A DNA stretch of 64,000 bases from the NCBI RefSeq assembly GCF_019578655.1, contig NC_063264.1:26931688-26995687 (forward strand), in the 5' to 3' direction. Below, piece by piece: positions 1 to 13,456 of this stretch (position 1 is its first letter; each line of letters opens with the position of its first letter). Both the position numbers and the translations under genes were made by a program. The stretch is from Ricinus communis (lineage: Eukaryota > Streptophyta > Magnoliopsida > Malpighiales > Euphorbiaceae). A model generated the notes under the pieces. It was not told the DNA's origin, ran no database searches, and saw nothing but the letters and a program-made list of their open reading frames with translations.

Positions 1-1744
1 ATTTTCATCGTCGTAAAAATTTAATTAAATTTTATAATATACAATAGCTTATAAGTAGAATAAAAGTTGTAATAATAGTTTATTTTATTTTATCTAAATC
101 GAAAAATACTCATTTTATTAAATTATTAGAGAATATATTTATTTATTATTTATTATTTTTATTCTAATTCTTTCTAATAATAACAACTTCATTTCAATAT
201 TGTAGTTATTATTATAATAGTAATATTATTTTCTTCAATGTCCAACCACCTTGACTCTCCAAACTCCGGCCAATCCATCTTTCTCACCTCTCTAGCATTC
301 TGGCGACTCCAACTTTACTGAAAAAATATCAAATTTGTGAGCATCAAGAGAGAGAAACTTTCTCACCACTGCCATTGCTGGTTCAGCCATTTCCCAACCT
401 CAAATGGACGATTAGACCTTGGAAATCTTAGGACAGTGTGGCTCAGCCCCGATCTCCCATTTCATTGTTGATCAAGCTCGCCGGTGCCGAAACTTTAAAT
501 AACGATCTATAATTTCTCGGCCACTTTTTGGCAAATATAATATGTACATCTAGACAGTACTCTTATTATTAACTTTTTCATTGCTTTGATTTGATAATTG
601 TTTATCAATACTAAATTATATATATTTATTTTATTTAATTATACTTTTTATTGAAATTGTTGTTTATCAAAAATAATTTATTTTAATTGAATAAATATGT
701 TTATCTACTTTCTTAAAAAATTTAATTATTCTATTTTAATAAATAAAATCCCTACAAAGAAAACAATATGAAAAAGGTTTAATATTTTAGTTTAATAATT
801 TATTTTGATTTTAAATTTTGTAATATAATACTTTTGATGGTATTATTATTAATAATTAATAAATATAAAATTTTTATTTCTTAAAAGAAAATTATAAAAA
901 AAATATGAAAAGGATGAATTTTACATTTTTATAAAAAACTAGATATTAAAAATTTAATGAATAATTTATTTAGTATATTAAAATAATTTAATATATTAAT
1001 AAAATAAATTTAAAAATATTATATCTTCTTTTCTAAATTTCTATCTTCAATTTTTATAAAAGAAATTACATTGAATTCCTTAAACCCCATTATAATTATA
1101 ATTTGATGTTGAACTCCATTATAAGTTTACCTAAATTTATATATGTAACATAGATTTATGTAAATTAATATATAATATGATATAGTAATTCATTATAAAT
1201 TTATATATATAGTGATATAGTAATTCACTAATTTTAAAATTAAAAAATAAAAAAATAAATTAAATTAAATTAATAACTAATTAAGTCTATTAAATTGAAA
1301 CAAATTAATCACAATTAAAGTTAAAATAAAATAAAATAAAATTAGTAATTGTTAATTATATTTTGATTTATTTTATTTAAAAATACAAATAATGAAATCA
1401 AAAATATTTTTATTATAAAATATATTTGATGTATTAGTGATTAATTTATTTAAAAGAAATAATTTTACTAGAATATAATTTATTTATAATTAGTTTTATA
1501 CAAATTTAATTATATTTATTTCATTTAAAATATATTAATTTTGTATTAGTAAATGAATTCTATAAATTTTATGAATTTCAAGAAAACACGTAGAAGACTA
1601 CTTTAAACCATCAAATAAATTCATAAATTTCAATTAAATATAAAATAATTAATTATAAATTAGTAAATAAATTCTATAAATTTTATAAATTTCAACTAAA
1701 TATGAATTAAAAATATATTTAACTAAAACTGTACTTTCATATAC

Positions 1745-1792
<48 letters not shown>

Positions 1793-2189
1793 TGAGAAAT
1801 CATATACATGTATAGATACAACTGCATCATTATCTTTATTTGAAAAATTATATGAAATTTCGACTTTTGAATGAGCATATTGAATAACGTAAAATCCGCT
1901 TAAATCCACTCGTCACCGAAACATATAAAATAAGAACATCTTTAATATCCTGATATATGTTAAATTTGTTATTATAAAAAATTATTTTAAAAAATAAAAT
2001 TCTAATAAATCTAAATCTTTTATTTTTAAATATAAAAAAACAAATTGATTATAGAAGAGAGTACAAAAAATTCATTGAACTTCCAATAGAAATTTTTTCT
2101 TTTTATAATAATTTTTTTTTTAAAATGCTCTTTATTATTACCAAAAATATTCTTTAAATTAAAAAAGGTACTGTTATGGATGCTCTAGC
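1..2189. other. AT-rich intergenic DNA without a supported gene
   Basis: Very AT-rich sequence with no convincing coding region. The only compositional change is about 240-540, a richer island with CT-rich and GCCGG-type stretches inside the AT desert. It has no long ORF and may be a decayed transposon piece or an old exon-like fragment. I see no gene here. Confidence 0.6.
1750..1788. repeat. (TA)n microsatellite
   Basis: About 19 uninterrupted TA dinucleotides. A short ORF that reads IYIYIY across it on the minus strand is a product of the repeat, not a gene. Confidence 0.95.
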
Positions 2190-2435
2190 TAAAAGTCATT
2201 TACCAAGAAGGTAGTAACAATAAACAAATAAATAAACTGAAAATATTGAAATGCAGAACCACAAATTAAGTTCCTAACCGGTCCTCCAAAACTCATTTAT
2301 TTATAAACAAACTGTTAAACATGATATAACCGCAACCTGAATTCATATCATATATACGAATTCAGCTCAGCTCTCTCTCTCTCAGACGCACAGAAGCACC
2401 AGTAGTAGAAAAACAGCAAGGCACAAAAGCAAACT
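2190..2435 (-). other. Probable 3' UTR of the DJ1 gene
   Basis: Lies directly after the DJ1 stop codon (TAG, plus-strand CTA at 2436-2438). It holds a CT-rich tract at about 2369-2384 and, read on the minus strand, AATAAA-type poly(A) signals near 2295-2303. The true cleavage site cannot be fixed without transcripts. Confidence 0.45.
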
Positions 2436-5400
2436 CTATGGGTGCGTGAAAAGCATTACTTTGGCAAGCTCTAGTGCCTTATGGCGTCCAAAAAACTTCT
2501 CGACAATTCCCAAGGCAAATTCCATTGAAGTTCCCGGGCCTCTGCTGGTGATGAGGTTGCCATCAACAATAACCCTGTTTTCAGCTTCACTCCTATCGGA
2601 CAGCTTGTCGCACATTGCTGGAAAAGCTGTGGCTTTTTTACCCTATAGACACCAAAGCAGAGCAGACTTGTAAAGATATCTTACATACCAAAATATTTTA
2701 CACAGAAAACCAGAGAGAAAGAGAATTCATTGCGGAGATGGTATGCGACTATAAGATGATGAACAAGCTTTGCAGCTTTATGTACCAAGGGATACAGCTC
2801 TTGCACTATGTAAGAAATTAATTTAGTTCAATGCTTGTTTTCAAATAATTTCAACCAATCAAGCTAACACAACTGGTTCAGTTTATATTCTATTCTGATC
2901 CTAATTTATTTAAAGTGTTATCCTTAACCCTATAAAACCTAATTCATCCTTAACTTCTTAAGATGAGAACTATTAGCAATATTCTCAACAGATTTGAAGT
3001 TTAAATCTTTCAATTTTTTCTTGGTGTACATCCTGGAAGTTGAAATGAAGAGCAGAAAAAGTCTTCTGTGCCTTGCATGTGCATTTCACATGCATTTCCA
3101 ACCAAATAAAAAGTTGAACGCTCTATTTAACAAAATTGGAAGAGATTTCATTAAACTAATAATTACATTACAAAGGCGAATAAGCAATTTTGATAATATC
3201 AGGATGACACAATATGAAACAAACTAAAGGCACCAAATAAAGTTTAGAACAGTTGATTTAGAAATTGTTTATCTTGAAAGTCCTTATTAATCAAGATAAA
3301 CAAATAAATAGGCAAAATGCATTTTTGAGCCCTTGAGCTTTTCAATTTTATTTTATTAAGCTCTTGAATTTTTATTTTGTTTCATTGAACTTTTGTACTT
3401 TTATTTTTGCATTTATTGAGGACTTAACAAAACCCAGTTATGATGTTAAGAATTCCTTAACAAAACCAAAAATAAAAATTTAAGAATTCCTTAACAAAAC
3501 CAAGAGATAGAACAAAACCAAAAGTTTACATATATAGAATTCTTAAATTTATATATATAGAATTTTATTACTCTCATTGATCTAGAAAAGTTTATGAAAT
3601 ATATGTAAGAATTCCTTAACAAAACCAAAAATAAAAATACAGGGGATAGAACAAAATAAAACAAAATAAAAATTTAAGGACTCAATAGAATAAAATTAAT
3701 AAGTTCAAGGGCTTAATAATGGATTTTGCCAATAAACTAATATCGGCATTAACATATACATTTCTCTCCACTATTCCTTGTATAGTAGAACCTCTCTGTA
3801 GTTATATTCTATAGAGAAATAATCTCTACGTGGTCATCAAATTGTGGTCCTAACTTAGACCAATTATAAATAAAAATAAATTCTATATTATATTAAGTTA
3901 TAATTTTCTTTGGTCCTGTTTTTAGAAAAATTGCCTCCATAATTACATGTATATTTCAAAAATACACGCTACGCTCCATTAAAAGTTTAAAACAAAATAA
4001 AATATTTATATAAAGTAATTTAGTATAACAATTTATCTTTAAAGTTCTTACTGCATTTCTGAACTTGCATGTGACACCTTCTTAAAATCAAAATATTTTA
4101 AAAATTCAGTTTGTCTCTTTTGTTATCTCAATTTAATAGTTTTTAAAATTATGTCCATTTATTTTCTACAAGTATATACTTATTTTTGACACACTTTAAT
4201 TATACTAAAAATGTGTACACTTTACTTCAGTACTACTTTGCCATATAACTACGTCTACACTAAGTTATAACCTCATGAGAGTAATAAAATTAGTTTAATC
4301 TCAAAAGTACGACTATATAAAAGTTTTACATTTTAGTCATTAAAGTTCATTAGTAGCTCTTTACTTCTAAATTAATAATGTTAGACCTTTCATTTTACTT
4401 TAAGATAAGAATCATCCTAGCTATTATGAATCACTTGTGGCCGTAGCCTTACATGATCCCATCTTTGTTAGAATCAGAACCTGTTTCGCTTCAAAGTCCT
4501 TATGAGATAGAGGGTAGTATTCTACATACAAGATCCTTCCAGTTCCTACTCAAGGCTTTCCATTACCATGAAGTACTAGAACGGCTACTCCCTAAAATTT
4601 TTAAATTTATCTGCACTTTAATCCCTGAGTTGTCATATTATAAAACATTGCTCTCCCATAATTTTACAATAGTAGAGAGCCCAAGGCTGTAATTGTTAAT
4701 TTTAAAACAACACAACAAAAAGTGTAAATTATGGCAAACCTCCAGGCCTCCAGGGTAATAGTAGTTTAACCTAACCTAAAGTATTTTAAGTACAAATAAT
4801 ATTTTTAATAACTCAACAAAAAAAGGGTTAATATTAGCATTAACTAACTTATTAATATGATAAATAATTATGTAGCAATCAACTTGTATAAAACATAAAT
4901 GCGGAAAAAGAATCCAAACCCAACAGGCCCATGATCAGCTTGTGTGGCCTTAATTAACTAACAATGACACAAATCATAACCATAATTTTAATAGGAAACT
5001 TTTCAGAAATATCCTAAAATCAACAAAATAAAATATCGTTTTGACTGTCTAAACCTTTTTTTTTTTTCCAAAAATACTGTTTTTTTACTTTTCTTTTTAA
5101 AAAATACAGTGTGGTTATCAGTTGTTTTTTGGTTGTTTTACCAAAAAAAACTAAAACCATATTTTTGATATTTTAACATAGTAAAAATGAAAAAAAAAAT
5201 TTAACACTTGATAGAAGAATGAAAAAGACATGGATATTTTTGTTATTTTTTCATTTTAATATGCTAAGGAAATATTGAGGCCAAATAACTTGATCATCAC
5301 AAAGGGATACCTTGAGTAAACCATGAGGCTCCAAGACTAAAGCTGGAGATGCGCATATTGCTCCATATGGTTTATTTGTGTCCTTCTGCTTTCTTAGCAT

Positions 5401-8400
5401 ATTCACCAGCTTTTCTGACTTTGCAAATGCCTGCGCACCACCCAACCCACCCTGCAAATGGGCACGATATAATTAAGTCAACCATCCATCTCGGTAAAAG
5501 GAACTAATATACACAGCAACCCAACTTACTGGTAAGACAATTAGGTCATATGAAAGTTTAGCAGCCTCATCGAGTAGCATATCTGCCTCCAATTTAACTT
5601 TCCGTGAAGCCAGGATTTCCAGCTTGTCCTCAACAGAGGCCACCACAACATTAGCTTTAGCTCGTCGCAGTATATCGATGATCATTACAGCTTCCATTTC
5701 CTCTGTTCCATTTGCAATGGGGACAAGAACCTGAAGGAAAGCAATAAAATTATGCAAGATAAAACAAAACCATTTTCTCAAAAGGATAATATAAATGATT
5801 AAATAATGTCGATTGAATAATGTCAGTGCAGATGATTGGTAATATCAGAATTGAAGAACACCTAATGTAAAATTTAGTAATGTAGCATTCAAATATTTAC
5901 TGTCTATTTCGTATTGACACCTAAGAGATTCCTCTCCATCAATCAGAAAATAAATATAGCCATAAATTAAGCTGAATATTACTTTCTCATCCATTCAAGA
6001 GAACAATAAAAGAAAAGCCAAGTGGTTAAAAAATTTGAAAAGTGACGTGTCTGTGGCTTAGGATACTGAACTACCTTGGCTGGATTCACGCCCGAGGCAT
6101 GAAGCCCAACTAAAACCACTTAAGATCACCATCTTAGGACAAAATATCCATGTTCATCTTTATTTAGATTACACGGTTATCCACTATCACAATTTACAAG
6201 GCAGGAAGATATAATGTTCGATTGCATAGTTTTAGATGTCTGGACAACTCTCCAACTCCACAATCTCCATCTCAGTCTACTGGAAGGAGGCTCAGTGCAG
6301 TTACTGAAATGCTGCTTCACATATTTTCAATCCTAAAATGTACTGTTTACTTATTTAGTCAATCTTCTAATTACATATTTATGTACTGACAACAAGAAAC
6401 CATTAAAGAAAGGCAGAAGAATAAGTTGAGAGAAGACTCTTTTAATTTAATTTATTTAATGGTTCTAAATACTTCTTTTTGAATCTCACCTGAGGAACAT
6501 CATCAAACGTCCACTCCATTGGGTTTATCTCCTTTATGGTATATTCATCCCCATGGTTGGTACGCATAATCTGCATAGAATACAACAGTCATGTGACTGT
6601 ACACCCAGTGGCAACAAGAATCGTGAGTTTTTCAAGTAAAACATTAAAGAAGACAATATGAAACCAAAGAAGTGCCGACTCCAGAAAGGGATTTTTGACA
6701 ACACAAGAAAAAATTATTCTAAGAGACTGGGATCTAAGTGCATGTACAGACAGTTCAACCACTTCATGTTTCACGTCCCAGACCACCACATAAAACACAA
6801 TCACAGACACTGCTGAATAAATGTTAGTAAAATGATAATAAACTGGAATAATAGTAAAGAAATTGTTGCTAGCATGTCTTATGATTCCAAATTTGCTGAC
6901 TGCTAGATGACTTTCAATAAGCATGAATAAATAATTTAACCATCATAAATTCACCGGTCCAAAGACACATCATCCTGTTTGAGAATCTAATAAATGGAAG
7001 AACGTCTACACTTTTTATCCATATACTGAAACTCAACCTCAGTGACTTCAGGCTCGCACAAAGAAATGCTTAACTTCAGCCTACTTGAAGAACAACAAAA
7101 AAAATTTGTTTCTAATAAAGCAGAATTGTCTTTCCTTAGGAAACAAATAAGAAAAAAAGTAATTCTGAAAACTAGAGAGAATATTGAGACATTATGTTTT
7201 CTCACTACTGAATATTACTGATATACAACACCTAGATAAATAGGTAATACAAGAGTCAGTAAAGAAAATAAATCAAATATACAAACTAAGGCATAATTAC
7301 AGCTATTTTCCTATTCTATATATATTGACTAATTCCATAATCTAGGCTCATTTACAGCTAGCAAATCCCTAAGATTTAGATCTGATTTCCAGCCTTAGAA
7401 TAGAACTGGATTTCCAGCTAAGTTATTATTTCCAACACCCCCTCAAGCTGGCTTGAAGATATCTTCCACTGCCAACTTGCTATTTAAGTGATCAAATTGA
7501 CGTTTGTGCAGCCATTTTGTAAGTATATCTGCAATCTGCTCAGTGGTTGGTAGATATGGCATGCATATCAGTCCTTTATCGATTTTCTCCTTGACAAAAT
7601 GCTTGTCAACCTCCACATGTTTCGTTCGATCATGGAGAATAGGATTGTGAGCGATTGCAATGGCAGCCTTGTTGTCACAATACAACTTCATTGGTAGATT
7701 ACATGGAATTTTTAAGTCTTCTACAGCCTTTAAATCTACAAAACTTCAGAAATTCCATGGGCAACTGCTCTGAACTCAGCTTCAGCACTACTTCTAGCAA
7801 TCACTTTTTGTTTCTTGCTTCGCCATGTAACCAAATTCCCTCCAAAGAAAGTACAATAACCTAATGTAGATTTTCAATCAATTGCACTCCCTGCCCAGTC
7901 TGCATCAGTATAAACTTCAACCAAAAAATGCCCATGTTTTCTAAAAGTTAGACCTTTACCAGGTGAACCCTTAAGATGTCTTAGGATCCTATATACTGCT
8001 TGAAAATCCTTGTCTTGGTGAATGCATGAATTGACTAACTCAATTTACAGCAAACGCTATATCGGGACGAGTATGAGATAGATAAATTTTCCAACAAGCC
8101 TTTGGAATTTTTCTATATTAGTCACATCTTCAACTTTAGCATGCTGCAATTTCAGATTGGGTTCTGCTGGAGTTTCAACTGCTTTACATTCGAGCAAACC
8201 TGTTTCATTGAGCAAGTCAAGTATGTACTTGCATTGAGTAACAAAAATACCTTCCTTAGACCTTGCAAACTCCATGCCAAGAAAGTATTTCAATGTTCCC
8301 AAGTCTTTAATTTCAAAGTCTTTAGCAAATCCCTTCTTCAATCTTTCTAGCTCGATATAGTCATCACCTGTTAAAATTATATTATCTACATAAACAATTA

Positions 8401-11400
8401 AAATGGCTATTTTCCCTTGCTTGGAATACCTATAGAACATAGTATGATCTGCTCGACTTTGGCAGTAACCATGGCTTTTAACAACCTTCCCAAAACGCTC
8501 AAACCAAGCTCTTGGGGATTATTTAAGACCATAGAAGAATTTCTTCAACCTGCGGGCTTTATTTTCACCAATCTCTTTTTCAAAACCTGGAGGTAAACTC
8601 ATGTAAACTTCCTCTTCCAAGTCCCCATTTAGGAAGGTAGTTTTTACATATAACTATTGTAAAGGCCAATTATAATTCACCACCAAGGATAATAAAACTT
8701 GAATTGAGCTTAGTTTGGCCACAAGAGCAAAGGTTTCTTGATAGTCAATTCCAAAGGTTTGTGTAAACCCTTTTGCAATGAGTCCAACCTTATATCTTTC
8801 TACACTGCCATCAGCATTGCATTTTACCATAAATACCCAATTACACCCTACGATCTTTTTTATCTCTTAGTAAGCTAACTACCTCCCAAGTACCATTCCT
8901 TCTTAAAGCATTCATCTTTTTCATAACAGTAGAGTTCCAATTTGGGTCACCAATAGCTTCCTTTTAATGGTTCTTAGAACAAACAAGTTATACACATTAG
9001 AAATAAATGTTCTATAATTGTTGGAAAGTCCATGATAGAATAAATATTTGGCAATGGGATGTTGGGTTTGAGTTCCTTTCCTAGTGGCTATAGGAATATC
9101 AAGGATCTGATAGAGGTGAATCAGAAATGACATTAGGATCAGAATTACCTGAATCATTCGAAAGACCTTCATTCTAAGGTTCTGATTGGTTTTCAGCCAT
9201 AAGGATTGGTAGGTCCTTGCCTTTTGCTGAATCTTTTTTCGAGAATAAACCATCAACTCACGTTCAGGATTTACTCTCTCTTTTTGTAGTATTTCTCCCC
9301 CTGTTTGTGACCCTAACTATGGCACATTTTGACTAGAATCATCCTTGTTTTCAAAAGTTTGAATATTGAGTTCCTTAGTTTGTTTTTCAACAACAAAAGG
9401 ATCAAAGATAATATGATTTGGTAATAAGCAAGAAATTTTCCAAAATTTACTCCCCCTAAAGATAATTTTTGTCAAAAAAAAGTTGATTTTAAAAAAAATG
9501 ACATCTATACTGACAAAGATCTTTTTTGTGTGGGGATTATAACACTCGTATCCTTTCTTATTTGGGGCATCGCCTATGAAAACATACTTTTCTGCTCTAG
9601 GATCAAGTTTCGATTGAAACTTGTTTGGTATATGAACAAAAACAATGCATCCAAAAACTTTTAATGGTAAATTAGAATTAATTCTGCATTTAGGAAATGT
9701 TTTTTTAAATAATCTAGAGGTGTGACATATTTCAAAATACAGGTAGGCATTCTATTAATCAAATAAGACATTGTCAAAACAGCATCTCCCCATAAGTATT
9801 TTGGAACGTGCATAGAAAACATTATCGCACGAGCCACTTCAAGGAGATGTTATTTTTTCTTTCTGCAATCCCGTTTTGTTGAGGGGGTATCACAACAAGT
9901 AGATTGGCGTAAAATACCATTTTCTTTCAAGAATTCCCTAAACATTCATTGAAATATTTAGTTCCATTGTCCGAGTGAAGGATACTGATTTCTGTTTGAA
10001 ATTGGTTCTCAATCATTTTGTAAAAATCTTGAATAAACTATTATTGACATACAACACCTATATAAGTAGGTAATACAAAGGTCAGTAAAGAAAATAAATC
10101 AAATATACAAACTAAGGCATAATTACAGCTATTTTCCTGTTCTATATATATTGACTAATTCCATAATCTAAGCTAATTTACAGCTAGCAACTCCCTAAGA
10201 TTTAGATCTGATTTCCAGCCTTAGAATAGAACTAGATTTCCAGCTGAGTTATTATTTCCAACAATTTCCTTCCAAGAAAAATCATCAATGAGGTATTGAC
10301 TTGTTTCGAAGTTAAAGAAGTGGTAAGATTCAAGTGTGTTTGCAAGCAATAGTATGCCTTAGTTTGAGGAAATCATTTCATTAAACAACATGTAGATTGT
10401 AGGAGGAAGTCAATCTGTTACAGCAGCTCCTGGAATGTTGCAGGAAACCTAATCCCAATCAACAGTGCTGCTCAAGTGTTCGAATTACTAGCTGGGGACC
10501 ATGGCATATAGTGCAACGAACAACAGCAACAGCAATGGACAGGAAATATCACACAAGAAGCCCTACAACCAAATAAGTACTTAACCTATCCAGTCTGCAT
10601 TTCATTCCCAATTATCAAACTTCCCTTTGTTATGACGACAAAACTAATTTACATATACTAATTTCTATATATTATTATGAAGAAGAAAATAAAAGAACAG
10701 AAGGTGGTGAAATTCTAACACTTGGGAATGATGATCTTTCATGGAGAACCCTCGATATCTATAGCTTAAATGGCCTCAAGCAGGAAAGAGACACAATTAG
10801 GATGAATATGCATTGCCCAAATATTTGTGCATCTCATTTGATAAGAATTAATAGCAACTTGGCACAAATGGGAAACAGAACTGTGATTCCATTTTCTTTC
10901 CAGTTGCTAGCAGGTCAGGGCCAGATCAGATCCAGTTCTGAACTAATCCATGGTCATGGCTACTTGTAGATGTCACATTTGAGCAATCCTGACTGCACAT
11001 CCATCCAAAGGATAAGATAATGCTTGGGGTTATAATTAGGGACAGCCTGAAGCAAACTCAAGCAGAAATACATAGAGTTGATCTTTGAACCAACATGCAC
11101 CGGCCCCTAGTCCTTAGTGCTTCAACTCCTCAACCTTCAACTCAATCCAATCCACAATAAATCCGTGTTCTTTAAATAAAATAATATGCAAATTCCAACA
11201 TCAATGATTTCACCATCAGCAACTCATAGCTGATGAAGTATCTTCGCGATTGTTGATTAATAATGTGTCATCAAGTATACAACTATGTTACCTGCAACAA
11301 ATAAATAAAGAGTAGAAAGATAACCAGTAATTGCCATAATTTAAATCTGCTCTAGTTTTACCTGCCATTCAGCCAACAATTGCACAACCAGTTTATTTCT

Positions 11401-13401
11401 TTTTCGCCGAACATCAACCAGAAACACGAATAACTAACTTGCAGCCACCAAAAATTATGGCTTGGATATATGTGCATCCAAATAATCAGGAATCACAATT
11501 TTGTTAAAAGGCTAGCTATTAGTAATAAATATTCTTGAAAAGCATACAAAAAAATCAGTGTCATTCGCCACAATAATGAAATATATTCCACTCATCCATG
11601 CCTCTGGACTTTTTGTACATGCAAAAAAAGGAAAGAGTTAAGGCAAGGGAGAAAGATTCACTTCCTATTTAGCATCCTCCTTTGACTTTGCTATGGATTC
11701 TAAAATGTTGCTAGTTTATATTCCATACATATTCAAAAATTGGACTGCTCTCAAACCAAATTAAAACTAGGTGCCCACGCGACTAAAATCCATCCAATTT
11801 CCCTCAATATTTATGCCTTTTCCCCAGGCTCTTCAACATTCAAGCCCATGACCTTTCTTCCATTGGATTAAACTAAACAGTACCTTAAAAGGATAATTTT
11901 CGAATTACTTTCCAAGCCACTAGGATTAACAGCATGAATCTCCTCCCCTATTTTTTTACTATTTGTAATGAAACATCCTTAACCAAATGGCAAATCCTAT
12001 ACTTTCCCATTTTATGTCGAGTAAGGAAAACATAACTATTTACTAGATCCAAAGGCTTTCTTCAAGCACACTACACAAGGTATCAAACTTTCGTCCAAAT
12101 AATAAATGCCTCCACATGCTTCATTTTTTTTTATTTTACTCCCTTACAATATCAGCAGAAATGCAACTCCGAGTCCTAATGCAGGTGTCTTAAACAAAAA
12201 GATATTAAACCATTTTTATGATGAGCGTATTAATCTTTCTACAGTCTTTTCAATGAATTACAACACATGATATCAATGAAAAACAAATTGAACTCAACTG
12301 AAAATCCCAGACTGTTTTAAACAAGTAGATTGATATACTGTGGAGAAAAGTAGATACCAGAGGCCCAGAAACTTCATTGGCTTTGTCTTTCCCATACAAT
12401 TGCTCAACAAGTGCAACAGCAAACTCCATGGTAGTGCCAGGTCCACGACTTGTCACAACAATGCCATCCTGCTGTACTCTCGAGTCGACAGCCGTAGCAT
12501 CAGAAGACTGCAGTTGCTCCATAAATGATGGATAACAAGTTGCCTGTCAAACAATTTCAATTGCCATTGTCATCAATAATGATAACCGAAACAGTGATTG
12601 GATAAAAAGTAATAATAGCAAAAATGGGTGATACTTTACTTTCAATCCCTTGAGCACACCCCATGAGCCAAATGCAACTGCAGGAGAAGCACACACAGCT
12701 GCATAGAGCCGGCCATCTGCAGCCTGCTTCTTGACCATGCTTTCTAAAGTTCCACAAGTTTTAAGGTTGGTAGCACCAGGCATGCCTCCCTAGAATAAAA
12801 CAATAAAACTTCCAGTTACTAGGGCCTTGTTTGGAATAAAACATTTGTGAGAATCAATTAACTCTAGCAACTATGACCTAGTGCAATAATTAGAGGGTGT
12901 TTAGTATGTATGTTGGAGAGCAGCTGATAGATATTCATTTTCCAATAGCTATGCCACAGATTTGGCAATATTTTTTGAACAGTTGCTAGCTATGAAGCAC
13001 TGACACTCCTAGGGGGTTGCCATATGCATGTCGGACACTCCTAGGACACTAACACGTCATAATACGTATGGGACACCAAAAGGCATGTCCTTAATTTTAA
13101 TTTCAGGTGGGGACACGCTGGAGCCACGAGAAATTTTGAACTTCACAAAATATTGGGGAAAACATGGGGTACATTTTAAAGTAACTTTAAATTTAGTGGT
13201 CAAATTATTAAAACATAAAACACAAAAACATTAAACCCCAGCCACACAACCCTAGCCGTTCTCTACTTCTTTTTCCCCTTCGATGAACCAAAATTTGAGT
13301 CGTTGTTTGTAAGAGGAAATGAAGAGTTGGAAAATGTTCTAGACCTATAGTTTAATTTTTATGAATGTTATTTATATAAGCTCACATTACAATAATTATC
13401 A

Positions 13402-13456
<55 letters not shown>

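Larger units (their letters stand above)
7219..10263 (-). mobile_element. Internally deleted Ty1/Copia LTR retrotransposon in DJ1 intron 4
   Basis: Two 219-bp LTRs (7219-7437 and 10045-10263), both TG...CA, flank a 2.6-kb interior read on the minus strand. A polypurine tract (CTTGAGGGGG) abuts the 7437 LTR, so that is the 3' LTR. The interior runs from mid-integrase through reverse transcriptase and RNase H; gag, protease, the first half of integrase and the primer-binding site are missing next to the 5' LTR. Flanks ATTAC (7214-7218) and ATTTC (10264-10268) look like a target duplication with one change. It lies in the same orientation as DJ1. Confidence 0.9.

Noticed and set aside
1649..1909. 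86-codon minus-strand ORF
   Set aside because: Half of it is the translation of a TA microsatellite.
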